From Panulirus ornatus (lineage: Eukaryota; Arthropoda; Malacostraca; Decapoda; Palinuridae): DNA of 64,000 nt. This document shows, piece after piece, positions 33,101 through 44,819 of this stretch. The notes under the pieces were generated by a model that was not told the origin of the DNA, searched no databases, and saw only the letters and a list, made by a program, of their open reading frames with translations. The position numbers and the translations under genes were made by a program. Where the stretch lies: NCBI RefSeq assembly GCF_036320965.1, contig NC_092232.1, positions 58,319,874 through 58,383,873 on the forward strand, written 5' to 3'. Numbering within the stretch: position 1 is the first letter of the stretch; every line of letters starts with the position of its first letter.

Positions 33101-35515
33101 CGCTACACCCAGCGAGTCGCTACTCTGCACACGTCTTCACCTCGCTACACCCAGCGAGTCGCTACTCTGCACACGTCTTCACCTCGCTACACCCAGCGAG
33201 TCGCTACTCTGCACACGTCTTCACCTCGCTACACCCAGCGAGTCGCTACTCTGCACACGTCTTCACCTCGCTACACCCAGCGAGTCGCTACTCTGCACAC
33301 GTCTTCACCTCGCTACACCCAGCGAGTCGCTACTCTGCACACGTCTTCACCTCGCTACACCCAGCGAGTCGCTACTCTGCACACGTCTTCACCTCGCTAC
33401 ACCCAGCGAGTCGCTACTCTGCACACGTCTTCACCTCGCTACACCCAGCGAGTCGCTACTCTGCACACGTCTTCACCTCGCTACACCCAGCGAGTCGCTA
33501 CTCTGCACACGTCTTCACCTCGCTACACCCAGCGAGTCGCTACTCTGCACACGTCTTCACCTCGCTACACCCAGCGAGTCGCTACTCTGCACACGTCTTC
33601 ACCTCGCTACACCCAGCGAGTCGCTACTCTGCACACGTCTTCACCTCGCTACACCCAGCGAGTCGCTACTCTGCACACGTCTTCACCTCGCTACACCCAG
33701 CGAGTCGCTACTCTGCACACGTCTTCACCTCGCTACACCCAGCGAGTCGCTACTCTGCACACGTCTTCACCTCGCTACACCCAGCGAGTCGCTACTCTGC
33801 ACACGTCTTCACCTCGCTACACCCAGCGAGTCGCTACTCTGCACACGTCTTCACCTCGCTACACCCAGCGAGTCGCTACTCTGCACACGTCTTCACCTCG
33901 CTACACCCAGCGAGTCGCTACTCTGCACACGTCTTCACCTCGCTACACCCAGCGAGTCGCTACTCTGCACACGTCTTCACCTCGCTACACCCAGCGAGTC
34001 GCTACTCTGCACACGTCTTCACCTCGCTACACCCAGCGAGTCGCTACTCTGCACACGTCTTCACCTCGCTACACCCAGCGAGTCGCTACTCTGCACACGT
34101 CTTCACCTCGCTACACCCAGCGAGTCGCTACTCTGCACACGTCTTCACCTCGCTACACCCAGCGAGTCGCTACTCTGCACACGTCTTCACCTCGCTACAC
34201 CCAGCGAGTCGCTACTCTGCACACGTCTTCACCTCGCTACACCCAGCGAGTCGCTACTCTGCACACGTCTTCACCTCGCTACACCCAGCGAGTCGCTACT
34301 CTGCACACGTCTTCACCTCGCTACACCCAGCGAGTCGCTACTCTGCACACGTCTTCACCTCGCTACACCCAGCGAGTCGCTACTCTGCACACGTCTTCAC
34401 CTCGCTACACCCAGCGAGTCGCTACTCTGCACACGTCTTCACCTCGCTACACCCAGCGAGTCGCTACTCTGCACACGTCTTCACCTCGCTACACCCAGCG
34501 AGTCGCTACTCTGCACACGTCTTCACCTCGCTACACCCAGCGAGTCGCTACTCTGCACACGTCTTCACCTCGCTACACCCAGCGAGTCGCTACTCTGCAC
34601 ACGTCTTCACCTCGGCTGCTAAAACCTCATTGATGTCAACCAGCCTAACAATTAAGCTAGGGTTGTCATGCCTCAGGATGACATTGGAAACTGTAATCGT
34701 GGGGGGAAATTTTAAAACGTTGTTTACATCAGGTTGTGAGGAATCATTCTCAGATAGTTTACTACACGTCCTTTTACGTGCTCTTAACACAACATACTTG
34801 GATGATACGTCAGTCCCTGATCACTGGAGTACCTTACATGGAAGAATGAGATTAGTTAGGCAGGATTATGAATCCTTACCCTGGATATCGGCCATGATGA
34901 ATCCTGAAACTCATGTGCAAACACTCATGCGTTTATTACACATAACCTTCATTCTCAAGGACCTGACCTCCAGACGTAAGACGACGGTTACTTAATGAGA
35001 ACATCGACCCACCATTGTGGGTCAGTAACAAAAGTGTTGAATTACACTCAAAAGAAATGTGGTTATTCCACCACCAAGACACTGGGGAGAGTGTCGGCTT
35101 CCCAAAGTGTGATGTAACATTCTAGTGGTCAACACAATCATTCTTCTCATGGTCAAATACAGCGATTCAGTGATGACAAACACTCACATAAAGTGACGTG
35201 CTTCCGGTGTGGCCAACCAGGACATAAAGCGAATGTGTGTCCTTACACATGGGACTCATTCTCACGTGAGCCTCGACCAGAACAACAAACGCAGTCAACG
35301 ACCCATGTCATCACAGCCTCGGTCGTCACAATTCTGCCGACCTAGTCATGATTTCCTCCAGTCAGACATCAGGCTGACCTTCACCCGCTCGCGCCCAACA
35401 CCACCAAGCAGGTGTTCATATCATAGCAACGCTAGACACACTTCAGCGGAATGTCGAGCATTAGCTAGACAGACGTCACCTAACACAGGTTCATCATGTC
35501 ATTATCAACAATGAC
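30161..35515 (+). pseudogene. gag region, disrupted, with 42-bp array
   Basis: Between the 5' LTR and the protease. A frame opens before and continues through the 42-bp array into ~125 non-repeat residues that end at 34995. Further on, a CCHC zinc knuckle (CFRCGQPGHKANVC, 35199-35240) identifies a nucleocapsid region. A second Cys/His motif (CSYHSNARHTSAEC, 35413-35454) follows in another frame, so at least one frameshift separates them. Gag would form the particle and bind RNA. The start codon could not be fixed because the N-terminal part has been replaced or interrupted by the array. Confidence 0.6.
30594..34616 (+). repeat. 42-bp tandem array, ~96 copies, inside gag
   Basis: The unit is AGTCGCTACTCTGCACACGT then CTTCACCTCGCTACACCCAG then CG. 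Only the first ~6 units vary (AGCCGC, ACATC, CTGCGAG). The remaining ~90 appear identical, which implies very recent expansion or an assembly effect. With 42 divisible by 3 and no stop in at least two plus frames, frames of 1417 and 1489 codons run through it with 14-residue repeats. Confidence 0.95.
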
Positions 35516-35607
35516 AATCTCTCGCTCATGACAAGACTCCATCACATAAGGAACTCTTAAGACATTTTCGTTCTTCGCCATTTTCTCACATTACAAGTTT
35601 TGATTTA

Positions 35608-35904
35608 GTGGGTTCTTTCCAGGATAAGCCAATCACAATCTTTCTAGACAGCGGCATGGAAGCAGATGTCATTCATTATGATTTTATTCAACCATTAATG
35701 GAGCGCACTCAACTTGGTCAATGCTCGGTCTTTTACCCATCCCTTCAAAGTATCTCAAGTGAAAATCTCGACGTAAGGGGCACTATTAAAATGAACATTC
35801 GCATAGGCGACCCGGTCATGACCGTCACCCCTTACATTGTTCGTGGTGTAACTTTTCCTGCTAACTTGTTACTAGGACGCCACTCTATGTGTGGCACAAC
35901 ATAA
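35608..35904 (+). CDS. Gypsy retropepsin (aspartic protease) domain
   Basis: An open frame of ~98 codons following the zinc-knuckle region. It contains the active-site motif as LDSGMEADVI (DSG, the catalytic Asp) near residue 13 and the C-terminal LLLGRHSM that closes the retropepsin fold. The enzyme would cut the Gag-Pol polyprotein. The first codon of the frame is GTG, so it is read as part of a polyprotein. It stops at 35904, ahead of the RT frame, so the polyprotein is broken here. Confidence 0.75.
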   Translation: MGSFQDKPITIFLDSGMEADVIHYDFIQPLMERTQLGQCSVFYPSLQSISSENLDVRGTIKMNIRIGDPVMTVTPYIVRGVTFPANLLLGRHSMCGTT

Positions 35905-35949
35905 GATCTGTCCTATTTATCATGTGGTTTGTGTTGATAATACCTGCCA

Positions 35950-36378
35950 TTGTCAGAGATGAGTTCTCACTCAGTCAGAGTCATTAATACATCTGCTCCC
36001 ACGTCCTGCTTCACGGTAGACAATACGCATCCTTTTTACTTTTCTACTCATCATTGTCCTGGTAAACTGAGAACCAACATGACTCTGCATAGTAACACAT
36101 TAACGAAGGTTCCTCTCTCACTTTCTCGAACATGGATGAATGATCATGGACTTAGACATAGTCAGGGTGATCTCGCACTAAGAGTAGTTGCTGAACCTTC
36201 CTCACTAACTGTCACACGACTATCCATGATGGACGCCTCTATTCATGAGACCGCAGATGGAGAGGTCATCATATACATTGCCAATACGGGACCTCACTCC
36301 TGTCCGTCTCCGCAGAGGGGCCAAGCTTGTGGAATTCTCCGTTTTGAAGTCGGGAATTCAAGACGAGGAGTTACATGA
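35950..36378 (+). pseudogene. pol linker region, disrupted frame
   Basis: A 142-codon frame between protease and RT that overlaps the RT frame at 36245-36378. It resembles the poorly conserved spacer of Gypsy pol. The overlap of two open frames suggests a frameshift in this interval. No motif was recognised. Confidence 0.35.
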
Positions 36379-37594
36379 GTTTAATATCCGTCTAGTCTCA
36401 CATTCCATTAACCCACCACCACCTACTCCTCCTACCCCAGACTCAGCAGTGCACGGCTTGAGTCAGCTCCCCACCATCACCCCTGACATGATATCCAAGG
36501 TAGGATTAACCAAACATGTTGACCAGTTAACAGACTTACTTAACCAGTCTAGGTCTACTATTGCCTTATCAGGAGAACCACTCGGTAGAACTCATTTGGA
36601 TGTTCACATTATTAACTTAGAGAAAAACACACAAGTCCCATTGACGTCCCAACCTATCGATTGCCACACACACGCGCACAGAGACATAGCAAACAAACTT
36701 GTTCAGGACATGTTGAAAGATAAGGTTATAGAGGAATCACGATCACCATGGAATTTACCACTTCTGATCGTTCCGAAAAAGGACGGAACTTTTAGACCAG
36801 TCATAGATTTTAGAAAACTCAACAACAAGGTCACTTTGAAAGATGGTTTCCCATTACCAGTGGTATCAGAGCTTCTTCATAGCCTCGGTAACAATAAGGT
36901 ATTTTCAACTTTGGATTTATTGAGTGGATTTTGGCAGATTCCCTTGTCAGAGGAAAGCCGCCCCCTGACTGTGTTCAGTACGCCAGATGGTCATTGGCAG
37001 TTCATATGCATCATGCCCTTCGGTCTTCATTCCTCACCGGTGATCACCTTCTCAAGGTTAATGACTAACATTTGTCGTCACATGTTGGGCCAAGATGTAT
37101 TGGTTTATCTTGATGATATAATTGTCATGTCTCCAGATATTGCTTCTCATCTCAAAAGTCTTGAGAGAGTATTTCTACGACTTAAGGATGCGAACCTAAA
37201 AGTCAAGTTATCCAAATGTTCCTTTTTACAAACAAGAATTAATTACTTGGGTCACACCGTTGATGAAAACGGTATTCAACCTAATGCAGATAAAGTAAAC
37301 ACAATTGTAGAATGGCCAGTCCCTTCCACAACAGACAAGGTCAAATCCTTCCTTGGTTTAGCAGGATATTATCCAAGATTTATCGCTGATTTCACCAAGA
37401 TCGCAAACCCCCTCACTTCACTTCTGAAACAGGGAGTTACATTCCAGTGGTCTACAGCGCAAGACAATGCGTTTAACTTACTCAAGCAACACTTGATCGA
37501 GACGCCTATCCTTCGATTTCCCAACTTTGAGAAACCCTTCGTTTTACACACAACAGATGCTTGTAAACAGGGTCTTGGAGCTGTACTTATGTAG
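36245..37594 (+). pseudogene. Ty3/Gypsy reverse transcriptase domain, truncated pol
   Basis: A 449-codon frame. RT motifs in order: PWNLPLLIVPKKDGTFRPVI (motif 1), FRKLNNKV, FSTLDLLSGFWQIPL (catalytic Asp), FGLHSSPVITFSRLM, the YLDDIIVMS box with two catalytic Asp near 37110, and LKCSF/YLGH motifs. The thumb and start of RNase H follow (LGLAGYYPRF, then TDACKQGLGAVL). The frame ends at a TAG at 37592-37594 inside RNase H, with a small deletion right after. It copies genomic RNA into DNA in active elements. This copy cannot make full Pol. Confidence 0.88.
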
Positions 37595-37965
37595 GGTCAA
37601 ATAAGGGTAAACTTTTTCCCATAGCTTATGCGAGCCGTACATGTTCGAAGACTGAATCGAAATACTCAACAACTGAGTTAGAATGCCTTGCAGTTGTTTG
37701 GGCACTCAAACATTTTAAGGAATACATATATGGTTACCCTATTACTGTTTAAACAGATCACAGAGCACTGTGAGGTATTTTTCAGCGACAAGATCCTACA
37801 GGAAGGTTTCAGAGGTGGTTTTTAGCTATACAAACATTTGACCCAGATTTTCGTTTTGTTTCTGGCTCATCCAATGTAGTTGCAGACGCGCTTTCCCGCA
37901 GAGTGGGTGCGGCCGTTGTAGGTAATAGCCCAGTAGATTTTGATGTAGAAAGGTTGAGACGGCAT
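37595..37965 (+). pseudogene. RNase H domain remnant
   Basis: Continuation after the TAG in a shifted frame: KLFPIAYASRT, YSTTELECLAVVWALKHF and, at the end, SGSSNVVADALSRR are all typical of Gypsy RNase H. At least two more stops occur (near 37750 and 37770). Degraded and non-functional. Confidence 0.75.
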
Positions 37966-38099
37966 CAATAGGATGACCCAGTCTAGGGTCCTGTCATACA
38001 ATTCTAGAGGGTGAAAGATCTTCATTGGATGCTAAAACAGTTGTTCCAGTCAGAGAATTGTATTTAGCGCAGGGAGTCTTGTGCAGGGACGCGAAATTG

Positions 38100-39370
38100 G
38101 GAGTGCCCGCCCGTGTTGTTAAACAATCATTCCAATAGCATTAGTACAGGATTTCTTGAAGTTAGCACATGATTCACCACAGGCCGCACACCCAGGCGCT
38201 GTAAGCAAACTCGTTTGAGGTATTCTGGCCAAGAATGCAGAAACACATTACAGATCATATTTGGAGGTGCTAAACCTGTAACACACACAAGGGAAGTCCC
38301 ACTACCCCGCAGACTGTGTTGAAATATCCTTTACCTTCATACCCATGGGAAAGAGTTCATAAGGACATATTAGGAGGTTTTCCTAGGTCCATGGCAGGCT
38401 ACAGATACATTTTAGTAATTACTGATGCCTTCACGAGATATTGTGAATTAGTCCCAATTCAAAATAAAGCCGCAGTCACGGTCGCTAAGGCGTTCAAAAA
38501 ATATATCTTAGACTTAATGCGCCGAAGATTTCAGTCACAGATAATGGAGGGGAATTTAATAACTCATCATTAGAAGAACTCTGTAAATTGTATAACATAA
38601 GTAAATGTATCCCTGGGGATAGGGGAGAAAGAATACTTCCCACGTATTCCCTGCGTGTCGTAGAAGGCGACTAAAAGGGAAGGGAGCGGGGGGCTGGAAA
38701 TCCTCCCCTCTCGTTTTTTTTTTTTTTCCAAAAGAAGGAACAGAGAAGGGGGCCAGGTGAGGATATTCCCTCAAAGGCCCAGTCCTCTGTTCTTAGCGCT
38801 ACCTCGCTAATGCGGGAAATGGCGAATAGTATGAAAAAAAAAAAAAAAAAAAGTAAATGTAATATAATGGCACATCACCCAGCCTCGAATGGCCTGGCAG
38901 AAAGGTTGAACCGTAAGATCCTCCAGTGTCTTCCCACCAACATTGATTTTGATCATGATGAATGGGATGAGTACCTGTGTGATGTCCAATGTTCATTAAA
39001 CTCTGCATATCATAAGTCAATTGGAGACACACCCTTCCACGCCTTACATGGTTTTGATAAAGTGTTGCCGTATGACATAATAGCGTCCCCTCCTTCATGT
39101 CCAGCGGTCCAGAGATCAGTTGTAGCGGAAAAATATCGCACGACTCAATTGATTCATCAAAGGATCAAGGAAAATCTAGGTGAAGCCACTACAACCTTCA
39201 CGAACCAGGTTAATAAATCCACGAAACCATCAAAGGTACGTGGCTCCCGGACTCTTGGTAATGGTGCAAGAATTTAACACTAGAAGTGAGGTTCCTAAAC
39301 TTGACCCAAAATGTTCTGGTCTCTATAGAGTCTTAGCTCATTTAAAGGGACATAAGTTTAGGGTTTGACA
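38100..39370 (+). pseudogene. integrase, frameshifted and split by a SINE
   Basis: A weak HHCC region (AHPGAVSK near 38190) contains stops. The catalytic core follows: PWERVHKDILGGFP (first Asp) and VITDAFTRYCELVPI at 38316-38530, a frameshift near 38520, then TDNGGEF (second Asp) at about 38541. After the SINE the core resumes with HHPASNGLAERLN, which holds the catalytic Glu, at ~38872-38910. The C-terminal DPKCSGLYRVL lies in yet another frame at ~39300. Integrase inserts the cDNA into the genome; this copy is broken in at least three ways. Confidence 0.82.
38610..38850 (+). mobile_element. SINE inserted in integrase, with target-site duplication
   Basis: A 241-bp element from TCCCTGGGGATAGGGG to a poly(A) tail of ~18 A. 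It is flanked by the 11-bp duplication AAGTAAATGTA (38599-38609 and 38851-38861). A related copy lies at 44906-45141. Its first ~180 bp resemble the 5' end of the LINE at 50640 and its last ~50 bp (GCGCTACCTCGCTAATGCGG) resemble the LINE 3' end. Confidence 0.9.
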
Positions 39371-39597
39371 TCGAAATACAGTTGACATTCGTGAAGAACA
39401 TGAGGACCACTTGAAAGTTTTACAGTATTCTGAACATGATCATCCCGGTACCACAACAGACAACACTCCTCAAACCCCAAACAATGTCACCCAACCAACT
39501 TCTACCACTGTTCAGACTGTCCCCACACCAGACCCGACCACCCTCACAACACCACCACACACACATCAGTATTCATTAAGACCTCACCTTTAAGAAG

Positions 39598-40632
39598 TTG
39601 CTAAGTTTATCATTTTACAGGCTCTTCCCTCTCATGTCCTTATGGTGTCTTCCTGTACATGACACCATGGCAGTACCAGGCGCCCTTCTCACGACTCCCC
39701 GCGGGGTCCGCCTTGTGAGGGACACAGTTAAGTTGGGCCTGGAGGGTCTACCCTACACTTACGATAATTTAGTAAAACTAATGGAGGCCGTACCTCGTTT
39801 ACGGTCTACCCTACTCAAGTTTTACACCAGTGCGTCCATCAGAAACTCTAGTGTTGCTCCTCCTCCAACTTTGTTAAACCAGTGGACCTGGAAACTGAAT
39901 AGTACCTGTGTGATTCTGTATGACATAATACAAGACATTGAATCTCCAGTAAATACTAATGCCAGGATGAATACGAAAAAGCAAAGGAGAAGCAAGAGAG
40001 GTCTGCTTAATTTTGTAGGGTCCCTCCAATCATATTTGTTTGGTATTGCTACTCAGGAAGAACTTAATTCAGTTAGGAATCAGGTTAGATCCTTACAGTT
40101 TCAGCAACTTCTTAACAACAGGTATATTAAGGCTAAAGCTAAGATCTTAAAACAACATTCTAAATATTTGAATGACATAATGTTAACTGTTAATAACTTC
40201 ACACAACAGGTAGAACTACTGTCAAAGTCTGTTAATACTATATATGTTATAGTGACTATTTCCACATATGTTGATAGTTTATATACCCAAGTCACTTATT
40301 ATGCACATCATTTCACTGATTTATTGGAAGATGTTAGTAATCTGGTAAACCAAGTTGTCACACCATCATTTTTTCCCTTCTCAGAACTCACACGTATCAT
40401 TAAACAAGCGATGACGAAATTCGGTTGCACCCCAGCTCTCCCTCTGCATCATGTGGCCAGTTATTACTCCTTACTAACAGTTGACGTGATCCTCGAAGCG
40501 GTCATTATCCACATACCATTCACTGACTCCAATACTTACAGCCTTGTGAACGTAATACCATTCTCTTTTAATTATACAAAAGGGTCGCAAAAAACTATCG
40601 TCCTTGCTGATAACATGAACTTTCTATTATAA
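39598..40632 (+). pseudogene. env-like gene, first frame (errantivirus/F-protein type)
   Basis: A 344-codon frame; the first ATG is at 39634, 14 bp after a splice-acceptor-like TTTATCATTTTACAG (39606-39620). Env of errantiviruses is usually made from spliced mRNA, which fits. A furin-type site RRSKR near residue 130-134 is followed by a GLLNFVGS hydrophobic stretch like the fusion peptide of baculovirus F and errantivirus Env proteins. Helical heptad-like sequence and several N-glycosylation sites (NST, NFT, NYT) follow. The frame stops at 40632 before any membrane anchor, so this copy would not yield a complete membrane protein. Confidence 0.7.
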
Positions 40633-40712
40633 AATATTTATTCCTCATTGATTGCACATCTCTCCATGGATGATTTAGCATTGTGCCATAAACCATTGCT
40701 TGACAACTTGAT

Positions 40713-41315
40713 TTGCACCTCCTCCCATCTCCCTCACCCCATACCTTGGTTTTCTATTATTTACAAACAAATTCATGTAAGTACCAACTACTTTTTGGGC
40801 ATCAACAAAATGTTCTTCGTTCTTGTTCCTTTAAGGATATTGTTGTTAATGAACCTTGGATTGAAAGTATGGACCAGTATCACGTACTGTTTTTCCCAGA
40901 CCCACAAAATGTTCTTCTTCATTGCCCACCTAATCATCCCAAATCTTATTTATTTCTGGGACACATTTATTTAGGACAACAATATATTCTTATCAGTTCC
41001 AGTTTCAAATTGTTCGGCACTCATGATCATTATTTGGGACAAATTGATAGAGCTATCCCGAGTTTAGGACGAATTCCCCAAAACATCAACTTACCAATCA
41101 TCGATGAAGTAAAGATCCAACATCTTCCATCTATGGTTCAGAACGATCTAGATTCTACAATAGATGTTCTGGCTTTTGTACCTTTTAAGTACGCTTCTCA
41201 TATATCTGGAATTTCAATTGTTTCATTGTCTATTGCCCTTATATTTTTGTTCGTAGTATTTATGTTATATTGTCGTCTACGACATAAGGTATTTAATATA
41301 GAATTCAGAAGGTAG
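40713..41315 (+). pseudogene. env-like gene, C-terminal part with membrane anchor
   Basis: A 200-codon frame beginning after the break at 40632-40713. It carries a strongly hydrophobic segment near the C-terminus (SIVSLSIALIFLFVVFMLY) followed by a short basic tail ending at 41315, as expected of a membrane-fusion protein anchor. The separate reading frame shows that env is interrupted in this copy by stops and frame changes. Confidence 0.6.
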
Positions 41316-41650
41316 TTGTAGCAGCACTTCCTTGTTTAAGGAGAAATCTAACTCCATAATAATATGTATTCAATAAGTTGTTTGATTTTTTGATTTTTTT
41401 TTTTCATTTCATTTGCATACTCATTTTGTTTACACCATATATAATATCCATGTATATATCTTTATGATAATCTAATAATTGTAAAGTGTGCGGTATCTAT
41501 CTTCTCAATCATACTAGTTGATATAGGAATAACTCTTGTAAATACCTACAATTTGCTTATATCTGTACTCTTATATTCAGTATTATTTCATGTATAACCA
41601 TAACTTATCATGGCTGGCAGGAGCTTGAGCCAGGTTGTGGCCGAGCAAAA

Positions 41651-42060
41651 TGTAAGACTCACGCACACTACCATTAATTTTTCATTAGGTATTTGTCATT
41701 ATCATTTTACTGTGAGTTACATAGAGTTAGATGCATGTTGCCACGGGCTCACTGTTCTCACGGGCTACTGTTAATCAGGATGTTTGAACACGTAAGAGCT
41801 GATCTGTTATTTGAACACGTTGTTGAATGGGTGTTGACGGACTCCCATATAACCCCTGCCAGTGTGACCTGAGGGGACACACTGGCCAGCATCGTCACAC
41901 TGTTCACTAAGTGTGTCGTAATGTGTCATAAGACTTTAGCCCAGAGTACTACAGATGCACGTAGGTATTTTTTCTAATAAATCTACACAGGCCGCCTGAT
42001 CTTCATAGAGTACCACAGATGAAGAGGACATGCTTTCCGTCCTATCAACTCAACCGTACA
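41651..42060 (+). repeat. 3' LTR
   Basis: Matches the 5' LTR from TGTAAGACTCACG to CAACCGTACA. The differences by eye are mainly in the last 150 bp, so the insertion is not brand new. No clear polypurine tract precedes it; GAGCAAAA is the nearest purine run. Confidence 0.92.
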
Positions 42061-42655
42061 GATGGGGGTGTCATTTCATGTGTGGCGGGGTGGCGACAGG
42101 AATGAATAAAGGCGCGAGTGTGACCTATGTACATGTATATATATGTATATACCTTTGTATGTATATATGCGTGTGTGAACGGGTATTTATATACATATAT
42201 GTTGTTCGCCGATGATACAGCATTGGTGGCTGAGTCAGGTGAGAAACTTCAGAAGTTGGTGACTGAGTTTGGTAGATTGTGTGAAAGAAGAAAGTTGTGA
42301 GTAAATGTAAATAAGAGCAAGGTTGTTAGGTTCAGTAGGGTTGAGGGACAAGTTAATTGGCAAGTAAGTTTGAATGGAGAAAAACTGGAGGAAGTAAAGT
42401 GTTTTAGATATCTGGAAGTGGATTTGGTAGCGGATGGAACCATGGAAGCAGAAGTGAGTCACAGGTTGGGGAGGGGGAGAAGGTTCTGGGAGCGTTGAAG
42501 AATGTGTGAAAGGCAAGAACGTTATCCCGGAGAGCAAAAATGGGTATGTTTCAAGGAATAGTGTTTCCAACAATGTTATATGGTTGCGAGGAGTGGGCTA
42601 TAGATAGGGTTGTGCAGAGGAGGGTGAATGTTTGGAAATGAAATGTTTGAGGACA
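42061..42655 (+). pseudogene. LINE fragments: 3' tail piece and RT C-terminal piece
   Basis: 42061-42197 resembles LINE 3'-tail sequence (TGTCATTTCATGTGTGGCGG). 42198-42655 is the C-terminal RT region starting at the FADDT box (TTCGCCGATGATACAGC), with premature stops and small deletions. It belongs to the RTE-like family seen at 45142-47012 but is more diverged. Confidence 0.75.
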
Positions 42656-42659
42656 ATTT

Positions 42660-42925
42660 GTGAAGGTTTATACAAATTGAATAGCTATATTGTTGATAAA
42701 ATTTGTAAACAATTCCCCTTCTTGTCCAAATAATAAGTTTATGATATGCTTGTTGTCTGTCTTGGACAATCACGTGTTTACCAAATGGGGTCCTGACTAT
42801 GTTTCTTCGTTGTATATCAGCTTACTTATATTTCTTTCTTGTATCTCCCCTGATGATGTGATTATTACATGAAAGTGCACTTGGAAACTTATCGTATTTC
42901 ATTTTCCCCGCGGACTCAAAGGAAT
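42660..42925 (+). mobile_element. Penelope-like element 3' fragment
   Basis: 42660-42830 matches, in inverse, the Penelope-like remnant at 54140-54300 (shared VDKICKQF coding end and TGTCTGTCTTGGACAATC). It extends further into a 3' UTR with CCTGATGATGTGATT and GAAAGTGCACTTGG. It joins directly to LINE DNA on the left and to an (AT)n tract on the right. Confidence 0.65.
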
Positions 42926-42932
42926 ATATGTA

Positions 42933-42971
<39 letters not shown>

Positions 42972-42973
<2 letters not shown>

Positions 42974-44025
42974 TTTGCTTTGTCGCTGTCTCCCGCGTTT
43001 GCGAGGTAGCGCAAGGAAACAGACGAAAGAAATGGCCCAACCCACCCCCATACACATGTATATACATACGTCCACACACGCAAATATACATACCTACACA
43101 GCTTTCCATGGTTTACCCCAGACGCTTCACATGCCTTGATTCAATCCACTGACAGCACGTCAACCCCGGTATACCACATCGATCCAATTCACTCTATTCC
43201 TTGCCCTCCTTTCACCCTCCTGCATGTTCAGGCTCCGATCACACAAAATCTTTTTCACTCCATCCTTTGGTCTCCCTCTTCTCCTCGTTCCCTCCACCTC
43301 CGACACATATATTATCTTGGTCAATCTTTCCTCACTCATTCTCTCCATGTGCCCAAACCATTTCAAAACACCATCTTCTGCTCTCTCAACCACGCTCTTT
43401 TTATTTCCACACATCTCTCTTACCCTTACGTTACTTACTCGATCAAACCACCTCACACCACACATTGTCCTCAAACATCTCATTTCCAGCACATCCATCC
43501 TCCTGCGCACAACTCTGTCCATAGCCCACGCCTCGCAACCATACAACATTGTTGGAACCACTATTCCTTCAAACAAACCCATTTTTGCTTTCCGAGATAA
43601 TGTTCTCGACTTCCACACATTCTTCAAGGCTCCCAGAATTTTCGCCCCCTCCCCCACCCTATGATCCACTTCCGCTTCCATGGTTCCATCCGCTGCCAGA
43701 TCCACTCCCAGATATCTAAAACACTTTACTTCCTCTAGTTTTTCTCCTTTCAAACTCACCTCCCAATTGACTTGACCCTCAACCCTACTGTACCTAATAA
43801 CCTTGCTCTTATTCACATTTACTCTTAACTTTCTTCTTCCACACACTTTGCCAAACTCAGTCACCAGCTTCTGCAGTTTCTCACATGAATCAGCCACCAG
43901 CGCTGTATCATCAGCGAACAACAACTGACTCACTTCCCATGCTCTCTCATCGCAACAGACTTCATACTTGCCCCTCTTTCCAAAACTCTTGCATTCACCT
44001 CCCTAACAACCCCATCCATAAACAA
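42972..44025 (-). pseudogene. LINE copy B, 3' half (RT C-terminus and tail)
   Basis: On the minus strand the frame from about 44025 (LFMDGVV region) passes the FADDTALVAD box and the C-terminal LYGCEAWAM, WFGHMERMSEER and GRP motifs to a stop at 43160. The 3' tail then runs to 42972 and ends at (AT)n. One deletion near 43950 disturbs the frame. See 44028-44823 for the inverted 5' half. Confidence 0.82.
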
Positions 44026-44819
44026 ATGGGGAGGTGATAACAAGTAGTGGTGATGTGAGAAGGAGATGGAGTGAGTATTTTGAAGGTTTGTTGAATGTGT
44101 TTGATGATAGAGTGGCAGATATAGGGTGTTTTGGTCGAGGTGGTGTGCAAAGTGAGAGGGTTAGGGAAAATGATTTGGTAAACAGAGAAGAGGTAGTAAA
44201 AGCTTTGCGGAAGATGAAAGCCGGCAAGGCAGCAGGTTTGGATGGTATTGCAGTGGAATTTATAAAAAAAGGGGGTGACCGTATTGTTGACTGGTTGGTA
44301 AGGTTATTTAATGTATGTATGACTCATGGTGAGGTGCCTGAGGATTGGCGGAATGCGTGCATAGTGCCATTGTACAAAGGCAAAGGGGATAAGAGTGAGT
44401 GCTCAAATTACAGAGGTATAAGTTTGTTGGGTATTCCTGGTAAATTATATGGGAGGGTATTGATTGAGAGGGTGAAGGCATGTACAGAACATCAGATTGG
44501 GGACGAGCATTGTGGTTTCAGAAGTGGTAGAGGATGTGTGGATCAGGTGTTTGCTTTGAAGAATGTATGTGAGAAATACTTAGAAAAGCAAATGGATTTG
44601 TGTGTAGCATTTATGGATCTGGAGAAGGCATATGATAGAGTTGATAGAGATGCTCTGTGGAAGGTATTAAGAATATATGGTGTGGGAGGCAAAGTGTTAG
44701 AAGCAGTGAAAAGTTTTTATCGAGGATGTAAGGCATGTGTAGGTGTAGGAAGAGAGGAAAGTGATTGGTTCTCAGTGAATGTAGGTTTGCGGCAGGTGTG
44801 TGTGATGTCTCCATGGTTG

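Larger units (their letters stand above)
29749..42060 (+). mobile_element. Ty3/Gypsy-type LTR retrotransposon with env-like gene, defective
   Basis: A 12.3-kb element bounded by two ~411-bp LTRs. Order: LTR, gag region with a 42-bp tandem array, CCHC knuckle, protease, reverse transcriptase, RNase H, integrase, env-like frames, LTR. The gene order RT-RNaseH-integrase and the YLDD box are typical of Ty3/Gypsy. An env-like gene with furin-type cleavage site is typical of errantivirus-like members. Several stops, frameshifts and a SINE insertion make it inactive. No matching target-site duplication is seen: the left flank is satellite and the right flank is LINE-derived. Confidence 0.9.

Noticed and set aside
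30369..34995. Frames of 1417 and 1489 codons
   Set aside because: These are translations of the 42-bp array. Only the short non-repeat end of one may be gag; the repeat part is not accepted as a gene product.
43136..43664. Plus-strand frames opposite LINE copy B, and equivalents at other LINE copies
   Set aside because: They are antisense shadows of the RT C-terminal region.
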